This document shows positions 1-8,620 of a DNA stretch of 64,000 bases, piece by piece (position 1 is the stretch's first letter; each line of letters starts with the position of its first letter). The notes below the pieces were generated by a model. It was not told the DNA's origin. It made no database searches and was given only the letters and a program-made list of their open reading frames with translations. The position numbers and the translations under genes were made by a program. Source of the stretch: Pectobacterium brasiliense (lineage in GTDB: Bacteria; Pseudomonadota; Gammaproteobacteria; Enterobacterales; Enterobacteriaceae); NCBI RefSeq assembly GCF_016950255.1, contig NZ_JACGFN010000001.1, forward strand, positions 2,356,001-2,420,000. Direction: 5' to 3'.

Positions 1-213
1 CGTTCCCGTTGAAGCCTCGGCGGCTTTACCCAGCCCCAGACGGCTCAGGTTCGGCAAATGCAGCTTGCCGCTGCGCCCTTTATCCGCCGTCCCCGCGGCA
101 CACGCCTGAGCGATATGGCCCAGCGTATCCGAACCGACATCACCAAAACGTTCTGCATCAGCACTGCTGCCGATGCCAAACGAGTCAAGAACCATAATAT
201 ATGCACGTTTCAT
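1..213 (-). CDS. deoB: Phosphopentomutase, N-terminal part (cut by window edge)
   Basis: Seventy-one codons of a minus-strand gene are visible and the rest lies beyond base 1. The protein opens [13 protein letters not shown] followed by GIGSSADAE, the N-terminus of phosphopentomutase of the alkaline phosphatase superfamily; the Asp of VLDSFG is a metal ligand in that family. The enzyme isomerises (deoxy)ribose-1-phosphate to the 5-phosphate in the cytosol. ATG at 211-213 is preceded by AGGAG. It lies 89 bp downstream of deoA and completes the deoC-deoA-deoB order, so co-transcription is likely. Confidence 0.93.
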   Translation of the reverse strand, partial: MKRAYIMVLDSFGIGSSADAERFGDVGSDTLGHIAQACAAGTADKGRSGKLHLPNLSRLGLGKAAEASTGT

Positions 214-302
214 TCTTTTTCTCCTGCGCAGCTATGCGCTAACGCCCTGCCGACAGGCAGGGGAAAATTAATTCAAGACGACCACTAAGCAGCCCTGTGC
301 GC

Positions 303-1631
303 TCACGCTTCTGCGCTCACTCGACGATAAACCATCGGGGTCTTTTCTGGCGCGGTGTCGCCCAGTTGGATCGCAGCACGGACTTCATTCGCCGCCTGCT
401 GCCACTGCGCTTCCGTATTGGCGTGGATCACCGCCAGCGGGCGCTGCGCGTCAACGCGCTCACCCAAACTGATCATGCTATCCAGACCGACACTATAATC
501 GATCGTATCCGTGGCCTGACGGCGTCCGCCGCCCAGCGAAACGACAGCCATGCCTAGCGCGCGGGTATCCATTGCGGTCACGATGCCTTCACGCATCGCG
601 AACACCGGCTTACTTAATGTCGCCACTGGCAAATAACGATCGTAGTGTTCGACAAAATCGCCCGGACCACGCTGTGCGGCAACCATGCGCCCAAAGACTT
701 CGGCAGCTTTGCCGTTATCCAATACGGCTTCTAGACGTGAATGCGCGTCGTCCGACGAGCTTGCCAGTCCGCCCGCCAGCAGCATCTCGCCACATAGCGC
801 CATAGTAACATCATACAGGCGCGGATTGCGGCTCTCTCCCGTCAGGAAACGCACGGCTTCCCGCACTTCCAGCGAGTTACCTGCGCTAGAGGCCAGCACC
901 TGATTCATGTCCGTCAGCAATGCGCTGGTGCGGCATCCCGCATTGTTCGCTACGCCGACAATCGCCTGCGCTAACTGCTCGGACAGTTCATAGGTCGGCA
1001 TAAACGCCCCCGACCCCACTTTGACGTCCATCACCAGCGCATCCAGCCCTTCCGCCAGTTTCTTCGCCAGAATTGACGCAGTGATTAGCGGGATGGAATC
1101 GACCGTGGCGGTAATGTCACGCGTGGCGTAAAAGCGTTTATCCGCCGGAGCCAGCGAGGAGGTCTGCCCAATGATCGCGACGCCAACCTGCTGGATGATA
1201 CGGCGAAAATCTTCATCGTTCGGGAAAATATCCAGCCCCGGAATCGCTTCGAGCTTATCCAACGTGCCGCCGGTATGCCCTAAGCCGCGTCCGGAGATCA
1301 TCGGGACATAGCCCCCGCAGGCGGCGACCATCGGCCCCAGCATCAGCGAAGTCACATCCCCGACGCCGCCGGTAGAGTGTTTATCCACCAGCGGACCGTT
1401 CAGGTTCAGACTCTTCCAGTCCAGCACCGTGCCGGAGTCACGCATTGCCAGCGTCAGCGCCACGCGCTCATCCATCGACATGTCGTGAAAATAGATGGTC
1501 ATCGCCAGCGCCGCAATCTGGCCTTCGGAGACGGTATTGTCACGAATACCGTTGATAAAGAAGCGGATCTCTTCTTCGCTCAGAACTTTTCCGTCACGCT
1601 TCTTACGAATAATTTCTTGTATCAGAAACAA
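303..1631 (-). CDS. deoA: Thymidine phosphorylase
   Basis: Cytosolic enzyme that splits thymidine and deoxyuridine with phosphate into base and deoxyribose-1-phosphate. The sequence is close to E. coli DeoA throughout, including the KHSTGGVGD phosphate-binding motif near residue 84 and [15 protein letters not shown]. The open frame extends to an ATG at 1667, but homology begins at [11 protein letters not shown]. That residue is a TTG codon (1629-1631) with AGGAG at 1640-1644, eight bases away, so TTG is the probable start, giving 442 residues against 440 in E. coli. It sits between deoC and deoB. Confidence 0.95.
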   Translation of the reverse strand: MFLIQEIIRKKRDGKVLSEEEIRFFINGIRDNTVSEGQIAALAMTIYFHDMSMDERVALTLAMRDSGTVLDWKSLNLNGPLVDKHSTGGVGDVTSLMLGPMVAACGGYVPMISGRGLGHTGGTLDKLEAIPGLDIFPNDEDFRRIIQQVGVAIIGQTSSLAPADKRFYATRDITATVDSIPLITASILAKKLAEGLDALVMDVKVGSGAFMPTYELSEQLAQAIVGVANNAGCRTSALLTDMNQVLASSAGNSLEVREAVRFLTGESRNPRLYDVTMALCGEMLLAGGLASSSDDAHSRLEAVLDNGKAAEVFGRMVAAQRGPGDFVEHYDRYLPVATLSKPVFAMREGIVTAMDTRALGMAVVSLGGGRRQATDTIDYSVGLDSMISLGERVDAQRPLAVIHANTEAQWQQAANEVRAAIQLGDTAPEKTPMVYRRVSAEA

Positions 1632-1741
1632 GGTTTGTACTCCTGATGAATTCTGATGTGGTTCCACAGCCTATCGCTGCGAGCACATTTGCTGTGGTGA
1701 TCCAACGCAGCCATGAATACAAATGCTTTTATAAACAATAT

Positions 1742-1800
1742 GTTGTCACGAATAGCGTTGTCACGAATCACGTCGTCAAAAATAAACTGTCACAAATAAA
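1742..1800. repeat. Four imperfect 15-bp tandem units between deoC and deoA
   Basis: Units begin at 1742 (GTTGTCACGAATAGC), 1757 (GTTGTCACGAATCAC), 1772 (GTCGTCAAAAATAAA) and 1787 (CTGTCACAAATAAA). The first two differ at two of 15 positions and the others have drifted further. The array fills part of the 190-bp gap between deoC and deoA, and no gene overlaps it. Confidence 0.75.
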
Positions 1801-1821
1801 ATAGTGCGCCTGTGCGCGTGC

Positions 1822-2601
1822 TTAGTAGCCGCCCTGCGGAGCTGCGGTTCCGTGGCCAAGCGTGATCAGCAGGCTCGCCAGCAGACTGGACGCGCCAAAG
1901 CGAAAATGCTGTGCAGTCGCCCATTCCGCGCCCATGATATCGTCCGCCAGTTGCAGGTAGATGGCGGCATCTTCCGCGTTACGCACGCCGCCGGCTGCTT
2001 TAAAGCCAACGCGCTCGCCCACACCTTTATCTCGGATCGTCTTCAGCATGATCGCCGCACTTTCTGGCGTCGCATTCACCGGCACTTTACCGGTCGAGGT
2101 TTTAATGAAATCGGCACCCGCATCAATGGCAATCTCGCTCGCCTGACGGATCAGCGCTTCCTGTTTCAGCTCGCCCGTCTCAATGATCACCTTCAGCAGC
2201 ACATGAGCATCCTGACACACCGCTTTACATGCCTGCACCAGCTCAAAACCGATTTGCGCGTTGCCTGCGATCAGTGCGCGGTAAGGGAATACGACATCAA
2301 CTTCATCGGCGCCGTAGGCGATTGCAGCTTTGGTTTCTGCAACCGCAATTGCCACATCATCATTGCCATGAGGGAAGTTGGTCACCGTCGCGATGCGGAT
2401 ATCCGGCGTACCCTGCTCACGCAGGATCTTTTTCGCCAGAGGGATAAAACGTGGATAGATACAGATAGCAGCCGTTTTTCCGGCCGGGCTGTTTGCCTGA
2501 CGGCAGAGTGCCGTCACTTTTTCATCCGTATCATCCTCATTCAGCGTGGTTAAATCCATCAGCGCCAGCGCGCGTTGCGCGGCCGTGGTCAGCTTGGTCA
2601 T
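1822..2601 (-). CDS. deoC: Deoxyribose-phosphate aldolase
   Basis: Cleaves 2-deoxyribose-5-phosphate to glyceraldehyde-3-phosphate and acetaldehyde, the last step of deoxynucleoside catabolism. It is a class I (Schiff base) aldolase: [12 protein letters not shown] holds the Schiff-base lysine region and FIKTSTGK the second catalytic lysine. ATG at 2599-2601 follows GGAG and gives 259 residues, the same as E. coli; an upstream in-frame TTG would add only four residues. It is the first gene of the deo operon, next to the promoter region at 2785-2975. Confidence 0.97.
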   Translation of the reverse strand: MTKLTTAAQRALALMDLTTLNEDDTDEKVTALCRQANSPAGKTAAICIYPRFIPLAKKILREQGTPDIRIATVTNFPHGNDDVAIAVAETKAAIAYGADEVDVVFPYRALIAGNAQIGFELVQACKAVCQDAHVLLKVIIETGELKQEALIRQASEIAIDAGADFIKTSTGKVPVNATPESAAIMLKTIRDKGVGERVGFKAAGGVRNAEDAAIYLQLADDIMGAEWATAQHFRFGASSLLASLLITLGHGTAAPQGGY

Positions 2602-2784
2602 ACAACACTCCAACTCGTCAGCCGGTCTAACCGGCCCTGAACATTAACTGGTGCAAAACCAGCACGTTTGGCGAGCGGACTTGGTTCCTTGAAGATAGCG
2701 CCCAGGCGAAACAACCTGTAGCGGCACCGAGATCCTTCTCACCGCAGTCAGCCTTCCTCTACCCTTCATTCTGTGATTATTTCA

Positions 2785-2881
2785 ACACCGAAAGAACGAC
2801 ATCGAAAGAAACCTATTTATTAGACAAGAACCGTTATTAGACAAAAAACGATTCATTAGACAAAAAGCTATTTATCAGACA
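2785..2881. repeat. Two adjacent short direct-repeat arrays upstream of deoC
   Basis: Two 14-bp units start at 2785 and 2799 (ACACCGAAAGAACG and ACATCGAAAGAAAC). Next come four copies of ATTAGACA or ATCAGACA at 2819, 2836, 2855 and 2874, spaced 17, 19 and 19 bp inside a longer similar context. On the transcribed strand the second set reads TGTCTAAT and falls where the deo transcription start and an operator would be expected. It is not the E. coli DeoR palindrome. It could be an operator array or merely duplicated sequence. Confidence 0.6.
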
Positions 2882-2907
2882 TTGGAACACGCCATGCCGG
2901 ACTATTT

Positions 2908-2975
2908 TGTGCATTTACTCACACTTGATGTAAGAGAGATGCAATAGATAGTGATTATATGTGATTCTTATCACA
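2908..2975 (-). promoter_or_regulatory. Paired CRP sites (deoP2-like promoter)
   Basis: A perfect CRP core, TGTGA-N6-TCACA, lies at 2960-2975. A second, TGTGC-N6-TCACA, lies at 2908-2923. Their centres are 52 bp apart, close to the spacing of the two CRP sites at E. coli deoP2, where CytR binds between them. ATTGCATC on the minus strand (2938-2945) resembles a CytR half-site. The rest of 2602-3162 (561 bp without a gene) holds the repeats at 2785-2881 and otherwise nothing I can identify. Confidence 0.7.
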
Positions 2976-3162
2976 CATACTTCCCCAGATAAGGTTCATC
3001 CGATGAATTAACGGTGACAGCCTTATCAGCCAGACGATCCCCTTATATCGGGAAAAGAGGTGCCAACCGCGGGATAGAAACCGACTGCTGCGGGTTGATG
3101 TAATAGTAAGCATAGCGGCTTCTCCCTAAGTACAAGGAGAAACCGCTGGCAGAGCAGGAAAA

Positions 3163-4641
3163 TTATTTACCTGCGGAAGGTTTACGGTAATCCAACGCGG
3201 GTTTCCGATCGCCCAGCAGCGGCTTATAGTGGAAGTTCTCGCCACGACTCTTGTCGAACTCCGCTTTCGCCTGTTGAATTAATGCGGGATCGCTCAGTAG
3301 CTTCGCTCCTGTGACAGCCAGCGTTTTGGCTGCAACATCCATGCCTTTATAGCCAATCGCCATGCCGCCGGATGCCACCGCTTGCCAGCTGTGCGCAGGT
3401 ACACCCGGGACCCAGGTCGCCGTTCCCAGCCCGACCGTCGGCACCACCCAACTGACATCGCCCACATCGGTCGACGCATAGCCCGTTTCACCAAAATGGT
3501 ACGGCGCGACCTGACCAGCACTGGAAAGCGGCGGCAGTTTGGCTTGATCCAGCGTTTTCTGTAGCGCGGTGGCAAAATCCGTATCCGCCTTATCCCACTG
3601 CGGTGCCCCGACGCTTCTGAGGCTGTCATCCATCACTTTTCCCAACACGTTATTCGGCAACAGGCTGTACACGCCGCCAAGAATTTCAAATTCATAACGC
3701 GTTTCAGTTCCCAGCGCCGCACCTTCCGCCGCTTTACGGATGCGATCGGTCACGCTGGCGACCACGGCCGGATCGGGGTGACGCACGTAGTAATACACTT
3801 CGGCGAAGTCCGGCACTACGTTCGGCGCTTTACCACCATCGGTAATCACATAGTGAATACGTGTTTCCTGCGGCACATGTTCCCGCATCGCGTTCACCAT
3901 AAAATTCAGCGCCTCCACGCCGTCCAGCGCGGAACGCCCTTTCTCTGGTGCCATCGCGGCATGCGCGGAGCGACCATAGAAACGGAACTTACCGTTCACG
4001 TTCGCCAGCGAATAGTCTTGCGAGGCAGAATTCTCATCGCCGGGATGCCAGTGCAGCATCACATCCACATCCTTAAACAGCCCCTCACGTGTCATATAGA
4101 CTTTACCGGAACCGCCTTCCTCCGCTGGCGTGCCGTACACCCGGATTTGCCCCGGTTTACCCGTCGCCTCAAGCCACTGTTTTAGCGCAATCGCCGCGCC
4201 CACCGATCCCGCACCAAACAGGTGATGCCCGCAGGCATGCCCGGCCTCTATACCCGCAACCGGCGAACGCTCCGGCGTTGCAGCCTGAGAGAAGCCCGGC
4301 AGCGCGTCCATCTCGGCCAGAATGCCGATAACCGGTCCGCCGGATTTCCCCGCCGTCGCCACAAACGCGGTTGGAATGCCCGCGACACCCGCTTCAACGC
4401 TGAACCCAGCGGCTTTCAACTCATTCTGTAGCAGTTGGGAGGTGTTGGTTTCCAAATAGCCCAGTTCGGGCTTTGACCATATCTGCTGAGCAACGGTCGT
4501 CATCTGACCCGAGTAATTCGCGACGGCGTTCACAATCGTTTCCCGATCTTTTTCTGCCAATTCAGCGGCATAGCCCAGTGAGAGGAAGCAAGAAGAGAAC
4601 GCCACGGCCAGCGCGGGCGGTATATATCGTTTCAGTGTCAT
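3163..4641 (-). CDS. Exported M20-family amidohydrolase (AbgB-like)
   Basis: The 492-residue protein has a Sec-type signal peptide (basic MTLKR, hydrophobic stretch, likely cleavage after SLGYAA near residue 26), so it probably acts in the periplasm. The mature part is an M20 metallo-amidohydrolase: EAGHACGHHLFG, PAEEGG and MLHWHPG carry the expected metal-binding Cys, His and Glu residues. Closest by eye is AbgB, the p-aminobenzoyl-glutamate hydrolase subunit, which is cytoplasmic in E. coli and has no leader. The substrate here is therefore unknown. No AbgA-like partner or transporter is adjacent and the gene seems monocistronic. Confidence 0.8.
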   Translation of the reverse strand: MTLKRYIPPALAVAFSSCFLSLGYAAELAEKDRETIVNAVANYSGQMTTVAQQIWSKPELGYLETNTSQLLQNELKAAGFSVEAGVAGIPTAFVATAGKSGGPVIGILAEMDALPGFSQAATPERSPVAGIEAGHACGHHLFGAGSVGAAIALKQWLEATGKPGQIRVYGTPAEEGGSGKVYMTREGLFKDVDVMLHWHPGDENSASQDYSLANVNGKFRFYGRSAHAAMAPEKGRSALDGVEALNFMVNAMREHVPQETRIHYVITDGGKAPNVVPDFAEVYYYVRHPDPAVVASVTDRIRKAAEGAALGTETRYEFEILGGVYSLLPNNVLGKVMDDSLRSVGAPQWDKADTDFATALQKTLDQAKLPPLSSAGQVAPYHFGETGYASTDVGDVSWVVPTVGLGTATWVPGVPAHSWQAVASGGMAIGYKGMDVAAKTLAVTGAKLLSDPALIQQAKAEFDKSRGENFHYKPLLGDRKPALDYRKPSAGK

Positions 4642-4711
4642 ACGTTTTTCCCTATCCGTAAAAGAAATACACGTCGTGAATAACGGCTATTGATGTAATG
4701 CCGTGCCCGTT

Positions 4712-4775
4712 CTTTGAAAGGCAAGAGCTTTGAAATGCTAATTGTTTGAAATACCATTGGTGTGAGGTGCTATTT
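4712..4775. repeat. Four imperfect 16-bp tandem units upstream of yhbQ
   Basis: Units begin at 4712 (CTTTGAAAGGCAAGAG), 4728 (CTTTGAAATGCTAATT), 4744 (GTTTGAAATACCATTG) and 4760 (GTGTGAGGTGCTATTT). TTTGAAA recurs with an exact 16-bp period in the first three. The array lies in the 186-bp divergent gap between the M20 amidohydrolase and yhbQ and may overlap the yhbQ promoter. Confidence 0.7.
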
Positions 4776-4827
4776 ATGTTTAGCTGTGCCGAGCAGCTTT
4801 TTCAAACAATAATCCACAGACAACACC

Positions 4828-5127
4828 ATGACTGAACACGCCGAAGATTCTCACTGGTATCTGTACATACTGCGCACGGTCGCTGGGACGCTGTACACGG
4901 GTATCACAACAGATGTCAGCCGCCGCCTGAATCAGCATCAAACGGGAAAAGGGGCAAAGGCGCTGCGGGGAAAAGGCGAGTTAACGCTGGTATTTCACTG
5001 TCGGGTGGGCGATCGCTCAGACGCGCTCAAACTGGAATATCGCATTAAGCAGTTGAGCAAAAACCAAAAAGAAAGGCTGGTACAAGACCAGCCCAAGACG
5101 TTATGCATTTCAGACACAATATATTGA
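4828..5127 (+). CDS. yhbQ: GIY-YIG domain protein YhbQ
   Basis: This 99-residue protein is almost only a GIY-YIG nuclease fold. [18 protein letters not shown] gives the two GIY/YIG-equivalent strands, followed by the conserved Arg in SRRLNQH and Glu in [12 protein letters not shown]. The UPF0213/YhbQ family is cytoplasmic; DNA nicking activity has been reported for it, but its role is unsettled. It faces yhbS convergently with 24 bp between the genes, as in E. coli. Confidence 0.92.
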   Translation: MTEHAEDSHWYLYILRTVAGTLYTGITTDVSRRLNQHQTGKGAKALRGKGELTLVFHCRVGDRSDALKLEYRIKQLSKNQKERLVQDQPKTLCISDTIY

Positions 5128-5151
5128 TGCGCTATCGGTTAGCAAGGCGCG

Positions 5152-5694
5152 TTAGAGAAAGCGGTTAAACGGTTCGGCGTATTCCACCAGCCCGCTTGCA
5201 CTTTCAAACCCGCTTTCGTCCTCAGGACGCCCCTCACCGACAACATGATTATCTGCCAGCGGATAGACCTGAAAAGCCGATTCACTGTCTGGCCAGCGGC
5301 AGTGCAGTTGGTGTGCTGTGGCAGGAACGAAGCCAAAACGAGAATAGTACGTTGGCTCACCCAGTACGACGACAGCGGTGTAGCTAAACTCATTCAGTGC
5401 ATCCAGCCCTTCGTAGACCAGCTTCTCCCCTACGCCCTGTCGGCGCAGGCTATCATCTACCGCCAACGGCGCAAGCGCCACCCATTGGCGATCCTCACCG
5501 TCGATCAGCACCGGGCTAAATGCCGCGTAGCCCACCACGCCACCTTCATCGTCAGTCGCCACAACGCCGAGCGTCAATAAGCCATCTTCACGCAGTTGAT
5601 GAACCAGATCCGCTTCCGCGCCCGTTGGAAAAGCACGGCGCAATAAGTTGTCGATCCCTGCGGCATCAACGGGAATTTCCACCCGAACTAGCAT
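5152..5694 (-). CDS. yhbS: GNAT-family N-acetyltransferase YhbS
   Basis: The 180-residue protein is a single GNAT domain. LAPLAVDDSLRRQGVGEKLV holds the Q/RxxGxG/A acetyl-CoA loop, and VVVLGEPTYYSRFGFVPA is the C-terminal strand-helix typical of YhbS. The acceptor is not known from sequence. Its start overlaps the 3' end of ubiT by seven bases, so the two are probably translationally coupled. Confidence 0.9.
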   Translation of the reverse strand: MLVRVEIPVDAAGIDNLLRRAFPTGAEADLVHQLREDGLLTLGVVATDDEGGVVGYAAFSPVLIDGEDRQWVALAPLAVDDSLRRQGVGEKLVYEGLDALNEFSYTAVVVLGEPTYYSRFGFVPATAHQLHCRWPDSESAFQVYPLADNHVVGEGRPEDESGFESASGLVEYAEPFNRFL

Positions 5695-6212
5695 GATACT
5701 GGCGCGTGATTCGCTGGTTGCACTGCGCCCTCCTGTAAGCCGGCTTCCACAAAGTTTGCCAGTTGTAGCAGGCCAATGCGCAGCGGCGCAGGCATGGCCT
5801 CCAGCTCAATGGCGTCCATCAGGTTCTTCACATACAAACCTAATTCGGTATCACCCTCAATGCGCAGACGACGCTGGAAAAAGAGCGTATCGGGATCTTC
5901 TTTACGCGCGGCGATCAAAATCAGATCGTTCGCATCCGCGCTGAAGCTGACATCCGGCGTCTCAGCGTCGCTCACCACCAGACGGCCATCACGCAGCGTC
6001 ATAAACCACTGCAAGCCGACGTCACGCACCTCAATTTTCAGCCAGCGGCTTTCGAGAAATGCCAGATCGCCCTCTTCCAGCGCCTGACGGAACTGCCAGC
6101 CCAACATCTGTTCCAAAACCTGACGCTGTAGCGCAAAGGGAGTGAACTTGAGTGGCTTACCTAATAAGCTCGGCCCTTGACGCACAATCTGCGCTCGTAG
6201 TTTTTCCAACAC
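5688..6212 (-). CDS. ubiT: UbiT, SCP2-type lipid-binding factor for O2-independent ubiquinone synthesis
   Basis: SCP2-domain accessory protein that works with UbiU and UbiV when ubiquinone is made without oxygen. The stretch PDTLFFQRRLRIEGDTELGLY is the conserved C-terminal core. The frame is open to 6281, but homology starts at VLEKLRAQIV. That Val is a GTG codon (6210-6212) preceded by AGGAG seven bases away, so GTG is the likely start, giving 174 residues as in E. coli. It is divergent from ubiU and overlaps yhbS. Confidence 0.93.
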   Translation of the reverse strand: MLEKLRAQIVRQGPSLLGKPLKFTPFALQRQVLEQMLGWQFRQALEEGDLAFLESRWLKIEVRDVGLQWFMTLRDGRLVVSDAETPDVSFSADANDLILIAARKEDPDTLFFQRRLRIEGDTELGLYVKNLMDAIELEAMPAPLRIGLLQLANFVEAGLQEGAVQPANHAPVSC

Positions 6213-6568
6213 TGGCGTACTCCTCTTAAAGCAATCTGACTGTTCAGATAATCTGCAAACATTTTGCCACATCCACCGCACGCAGCAGAGGTCTAAGTCA
6301 ATAATTTAGTCGGTTATCCGATTATGCCCAACAGATTTTGTCCTGGCGTGACGATTAGCACCATAAACTGCCTTAAATCAAAGTCCTTACCGATTTGGTT
6401 AATTAAGATTCCCAATCGTTAACAACATTCATCGACTGATAAAAAATCGCTTACGACAACTCGCAAGGGTGAGAGGCAGAACACGCCTCATAAGCGCGTT
6501 CGTCAGTCTGAACATCATTGATCGTACCGAGCCGCTACGGCCCCGAAGGGATTAATGAAGGATTGTGT
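6213..6568. other. Divergent ubiT/ubiU intergenic region
   Basis: This 356-bp gap must hold the promoters of both ubiT-yhbS and ubiUV. The region is AT-rich. I see one ATCAA half-site (6377-6381) that could belong to an FNR box, but the partner half does not match, so I do not call a site. No RNA gene or repeat was recognised. Confidence 0.5.
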
Positions 6569-7564
6569 ATGGAACTGCTTTGCCCCGCTGGCAACCTGCC
6601 GGCACTGAAAGCTGCCATCGATAATGGCGCAGATGCGGTCTATATCGGCCTGAAAGATGACACCAACGCACGTCATTTTGCCGGACTTAACTTTACCGAC
6701 AAGAAGCTACAGGAAGCGCGCGAGTACGTGCATCGCCACCAGCGTAAGCTGCATATCGCCATCAATACGTTTGCGCACCCGGACGGCTATCAGCGCTGGC
6801 AACGCGCTGTCGATATGGCTGCGCAGATCGGGGCCGACGTGCTGATCCTCGCCGATCTCGCCATGCTGGAATATGCCGCCGAGCGCTATCCCCACATTGA
6901 GCGTCACGTGTCGGTTCAGGCTTCCGCGACAAACACCGAAGCGATCCGTTTCTATCATCGCCATTTTGATGTCTCACGCATCGTGCTGCCGCGCGTGCTG
7001 TCCATCCACCAGGTGAAGCAAATCGCCCGCACCAGCCCCGTGCCGCTCGAAGTGTTCGCCTTCGGCAGCCTGTGCATCATGGCGGAAGGCCGCTGCTATC
7101 TCTCTTCTTATCTGACCGGTGAATCACCGAATACCGTGGGTGCCTGTTCACCAGCGCGATTTGTACGCTGGCAGCAGACGGAAAACGGCATGGAATCACG
7201 CCTAAACAACATCCTGATCGACCGCTATCAGGACGATGAAAACGCCGGTTATCCCACGTTGTGCAAAGGGCGTTATTTAGTCGATGGGCAGCGCTACCAT
7301 GCGTTAGAAGAACCAACCAGCCTGAACACGCTGGAACTGCTGCCTGAACTGATGGCTGCCAATATTGCCTCCGTGAAGATAGAAGGCCGCCAGCGCAGCC
7401 CGGCCTACGTCAGCCAGATTACGCAAGTATGGCGACAGGCTATCGATCGCTGCCGCGCCAATCCTGAGACATTCGTTCCCACTCAGGCCTGGATGGATGC
7501 GTTAGGTGCAGTGGCTGAAGGCACACAAACCACGCTCGGCGCTTATCACCGCAAATGGCAGTAG
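6569..7564 (+). CDS. ubiU: UbiU, U32 peptidase-like hydroxylation factor
   Basis: A 331-residue U32-family protein that forms an iron-sulfur heterodimer with UbiV and takes part in oxygen-independent hydroxylation during ubiquinone synthesis. ELLCPAGNLPALKAAI at the N-terminus and the CIMAEGRCYLSSY and VGACSPAR segments carry conserved cysteines. The frame is open from 6518, but ATG at 6569 with AAGGA at 6558-6562 matches the family start and gives the E. coli length. ubiV begins 11 bp after the stop. Confidence 0.95.
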   Translation: MELLCPAGNLPALKAAIDNGADAVYIGLKDDTNARHFAGLNFTDKKLQEAREYVHRHQRKLHIAINTFAHPDGYQRWQRAVDMAAQIGADVLILADLAMLEYAAERYPHIERHVSVQASATNTEAIRFYHRHFDVSRIVLPRVLSIHQVKQIARTSPVPLEVFAFGSLCIMAEGRCYLSSYLTGESPNTVGACSPARFVRWQQTENGMESRLNNILIDRYQDDENAGYPTLCKGRYLVDGQRYHALEEPTSLNTLELLPELMAANIASVKIEGRQRSPAYVSQITQVWRQAIDRCRANPETFVPTQAWMDALGAVAEGTQTTLGAYHRKWQ

Positions 7565-7575
7565 CAGGAGAACAC

Positions 7576-8454
7576 ATGAAATACGCATTAGGGAATATTC
7601 TCTACTATTGGCCGAAAGAGGATGTTGAGGCGTTTTATCAGGCCGCGGTGAACAGCAGCGCCGATATCATTTATCTCGGTGAAACGGTGTGCAGCAAGCG
7701 CCGCCTGATGAAGGTGGCAGACTGGTTCAACGTTGCTCGTGAGGTCGCCAACAGCGGAAAGCAGGTGGTGATCTCTACTCTGGCGCTCTTACAAGCGCCG
7801 TCTGAGCTTACCGAGCTAAAACGCTATGTGGAGAACGGCGAGTTCTTGCTGGAAGCGAACGATCTGGGCGCAGTTAACATCGCCGCCGAACGCAATCTGC
7901 CGTTTGTCGCCGGACATGCGCTCAACTGCTATAACGCGTATACGCTGCGAGTCCTGCATAAACAAGGCATGGTGCGCTGGTGCATGCCAGTTGAGCTATC
8001 CCGAGACTGGCTGCAAAACTTACTGAACCAATGCGACGAGCTTGGCTTTCGCCATCAGTTTGAAGTGGAAGTGCTCAGCTATGGCCATTTACCGTTAGCC
8101 TATTCCGCTCGCTGCTTTACCGCTCGTTCAGAAGATCGGCCGAAGGATGAATGCGAAACCTGCTGTCTCAGCTATCCGCAAGGAAGAAAAATGCTGTCGC
8201 AGGAGAACCAGCAGGTGTTTGTCCTCAACGGCATTCAGACGCAAAGCGGCTATTGCTACAACCTCGGCAACGAACTGACGTCAATGCAAGATCTGGTCGA
8301 TATCGTCAGGCTATCCCCGAACGATATCAGCACGCCGGCGATGCTGGATAAATTTCGCGCCAACGAACAAGGCAATGCACCATTAACGCTGGAAAATCAG
8401 GCGGATTGCAACGGCTACTGGCGTCGCGTCGCTGGCCTTGAACTCGTTCAATAA
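7576..8454 (+). CDS. ubiV: UbiV, U32 peptidase-like partner of UbiU
   Basis: The 292-residue second subunit of the UbiUV pair. MKYALGNILYYWPKED and CETCCLSYPQGRKM are diagnostic; the latter holds cysteines that ligate the 4Fe-4S cluster in the family. The open frame begins inside ubiU, but ATG at 7576, preceded by AGGAGAACAC, gives the same length as E. coli UbiV. The short distance to ubiU indicates one operon, and a terminator-like hairpin follows at 8468. Confidence 0.95.
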   Translation: MKYALGNILYYWPKEDVEAFYQAAVNSSADIIYLGETVCSKRRLMKVADWFNVAREVANSGKQVVISTLALLQAPSELTELKRYVENGEFLLEANDLGAVNIAAERNLPFVAGHALNCYNAYTLRVLHKQGMVRWCMPVELSRDWLQNLLNQCDELGFRHQFEVEVLSYGHLPLAYSARCFTARSEDRPKDECETCCLSYPQGRKMLSQENQQVFVLNGIQTQSGYCYNLGNELTSMQDLVDIVRLSPNDISTPAMLDKFRANEQGNAPLTLENQADCNGYWRRVAGLELVQ

Positions 8455-8467
8455 CGCATTTCCTTTC

Positions 8468-8490
8468 AGGGCGGCCAGCCGCCCTTTCCT
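8468..8490 (+). terminator. Terminator-like hairpin after ubiV
   Basis: AGGGCGGC (8468-8475) pairs perfectly with GCCGCCCT (8478-8485) around a two-base loop and is followed by TTCCTTCC. The stem is strong and the U-tract interrupted. It lies 14 bp after the ubiV stop. Confidence 0.6.
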
Positions 8491-8620
8491 TCCTAAGCGC
8501 ACCTTTGAACTACGTATAACCGCGACATTCCCGCATACTGATCTGACTTTCATCATTGACTGACGGCGTTAAGCATCCACCAAATGGGTGGAGTCAGTGA
8601 ACAACAAAGTGAGCCATGTT

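Noticed and set aside
1804..2553. Plus-strand open frame of 249 codons opposite deoC
   Set aside because: DeoC is certain on the other strand; the plus-strand product is Arg/His/Cys-rich and unlike any protein.
6377..6381. FNR box in the ubiT/ubiU gap
   Set aside because: Only one half-site (ATCAA) is convincing; the other half does not match TTGAT.
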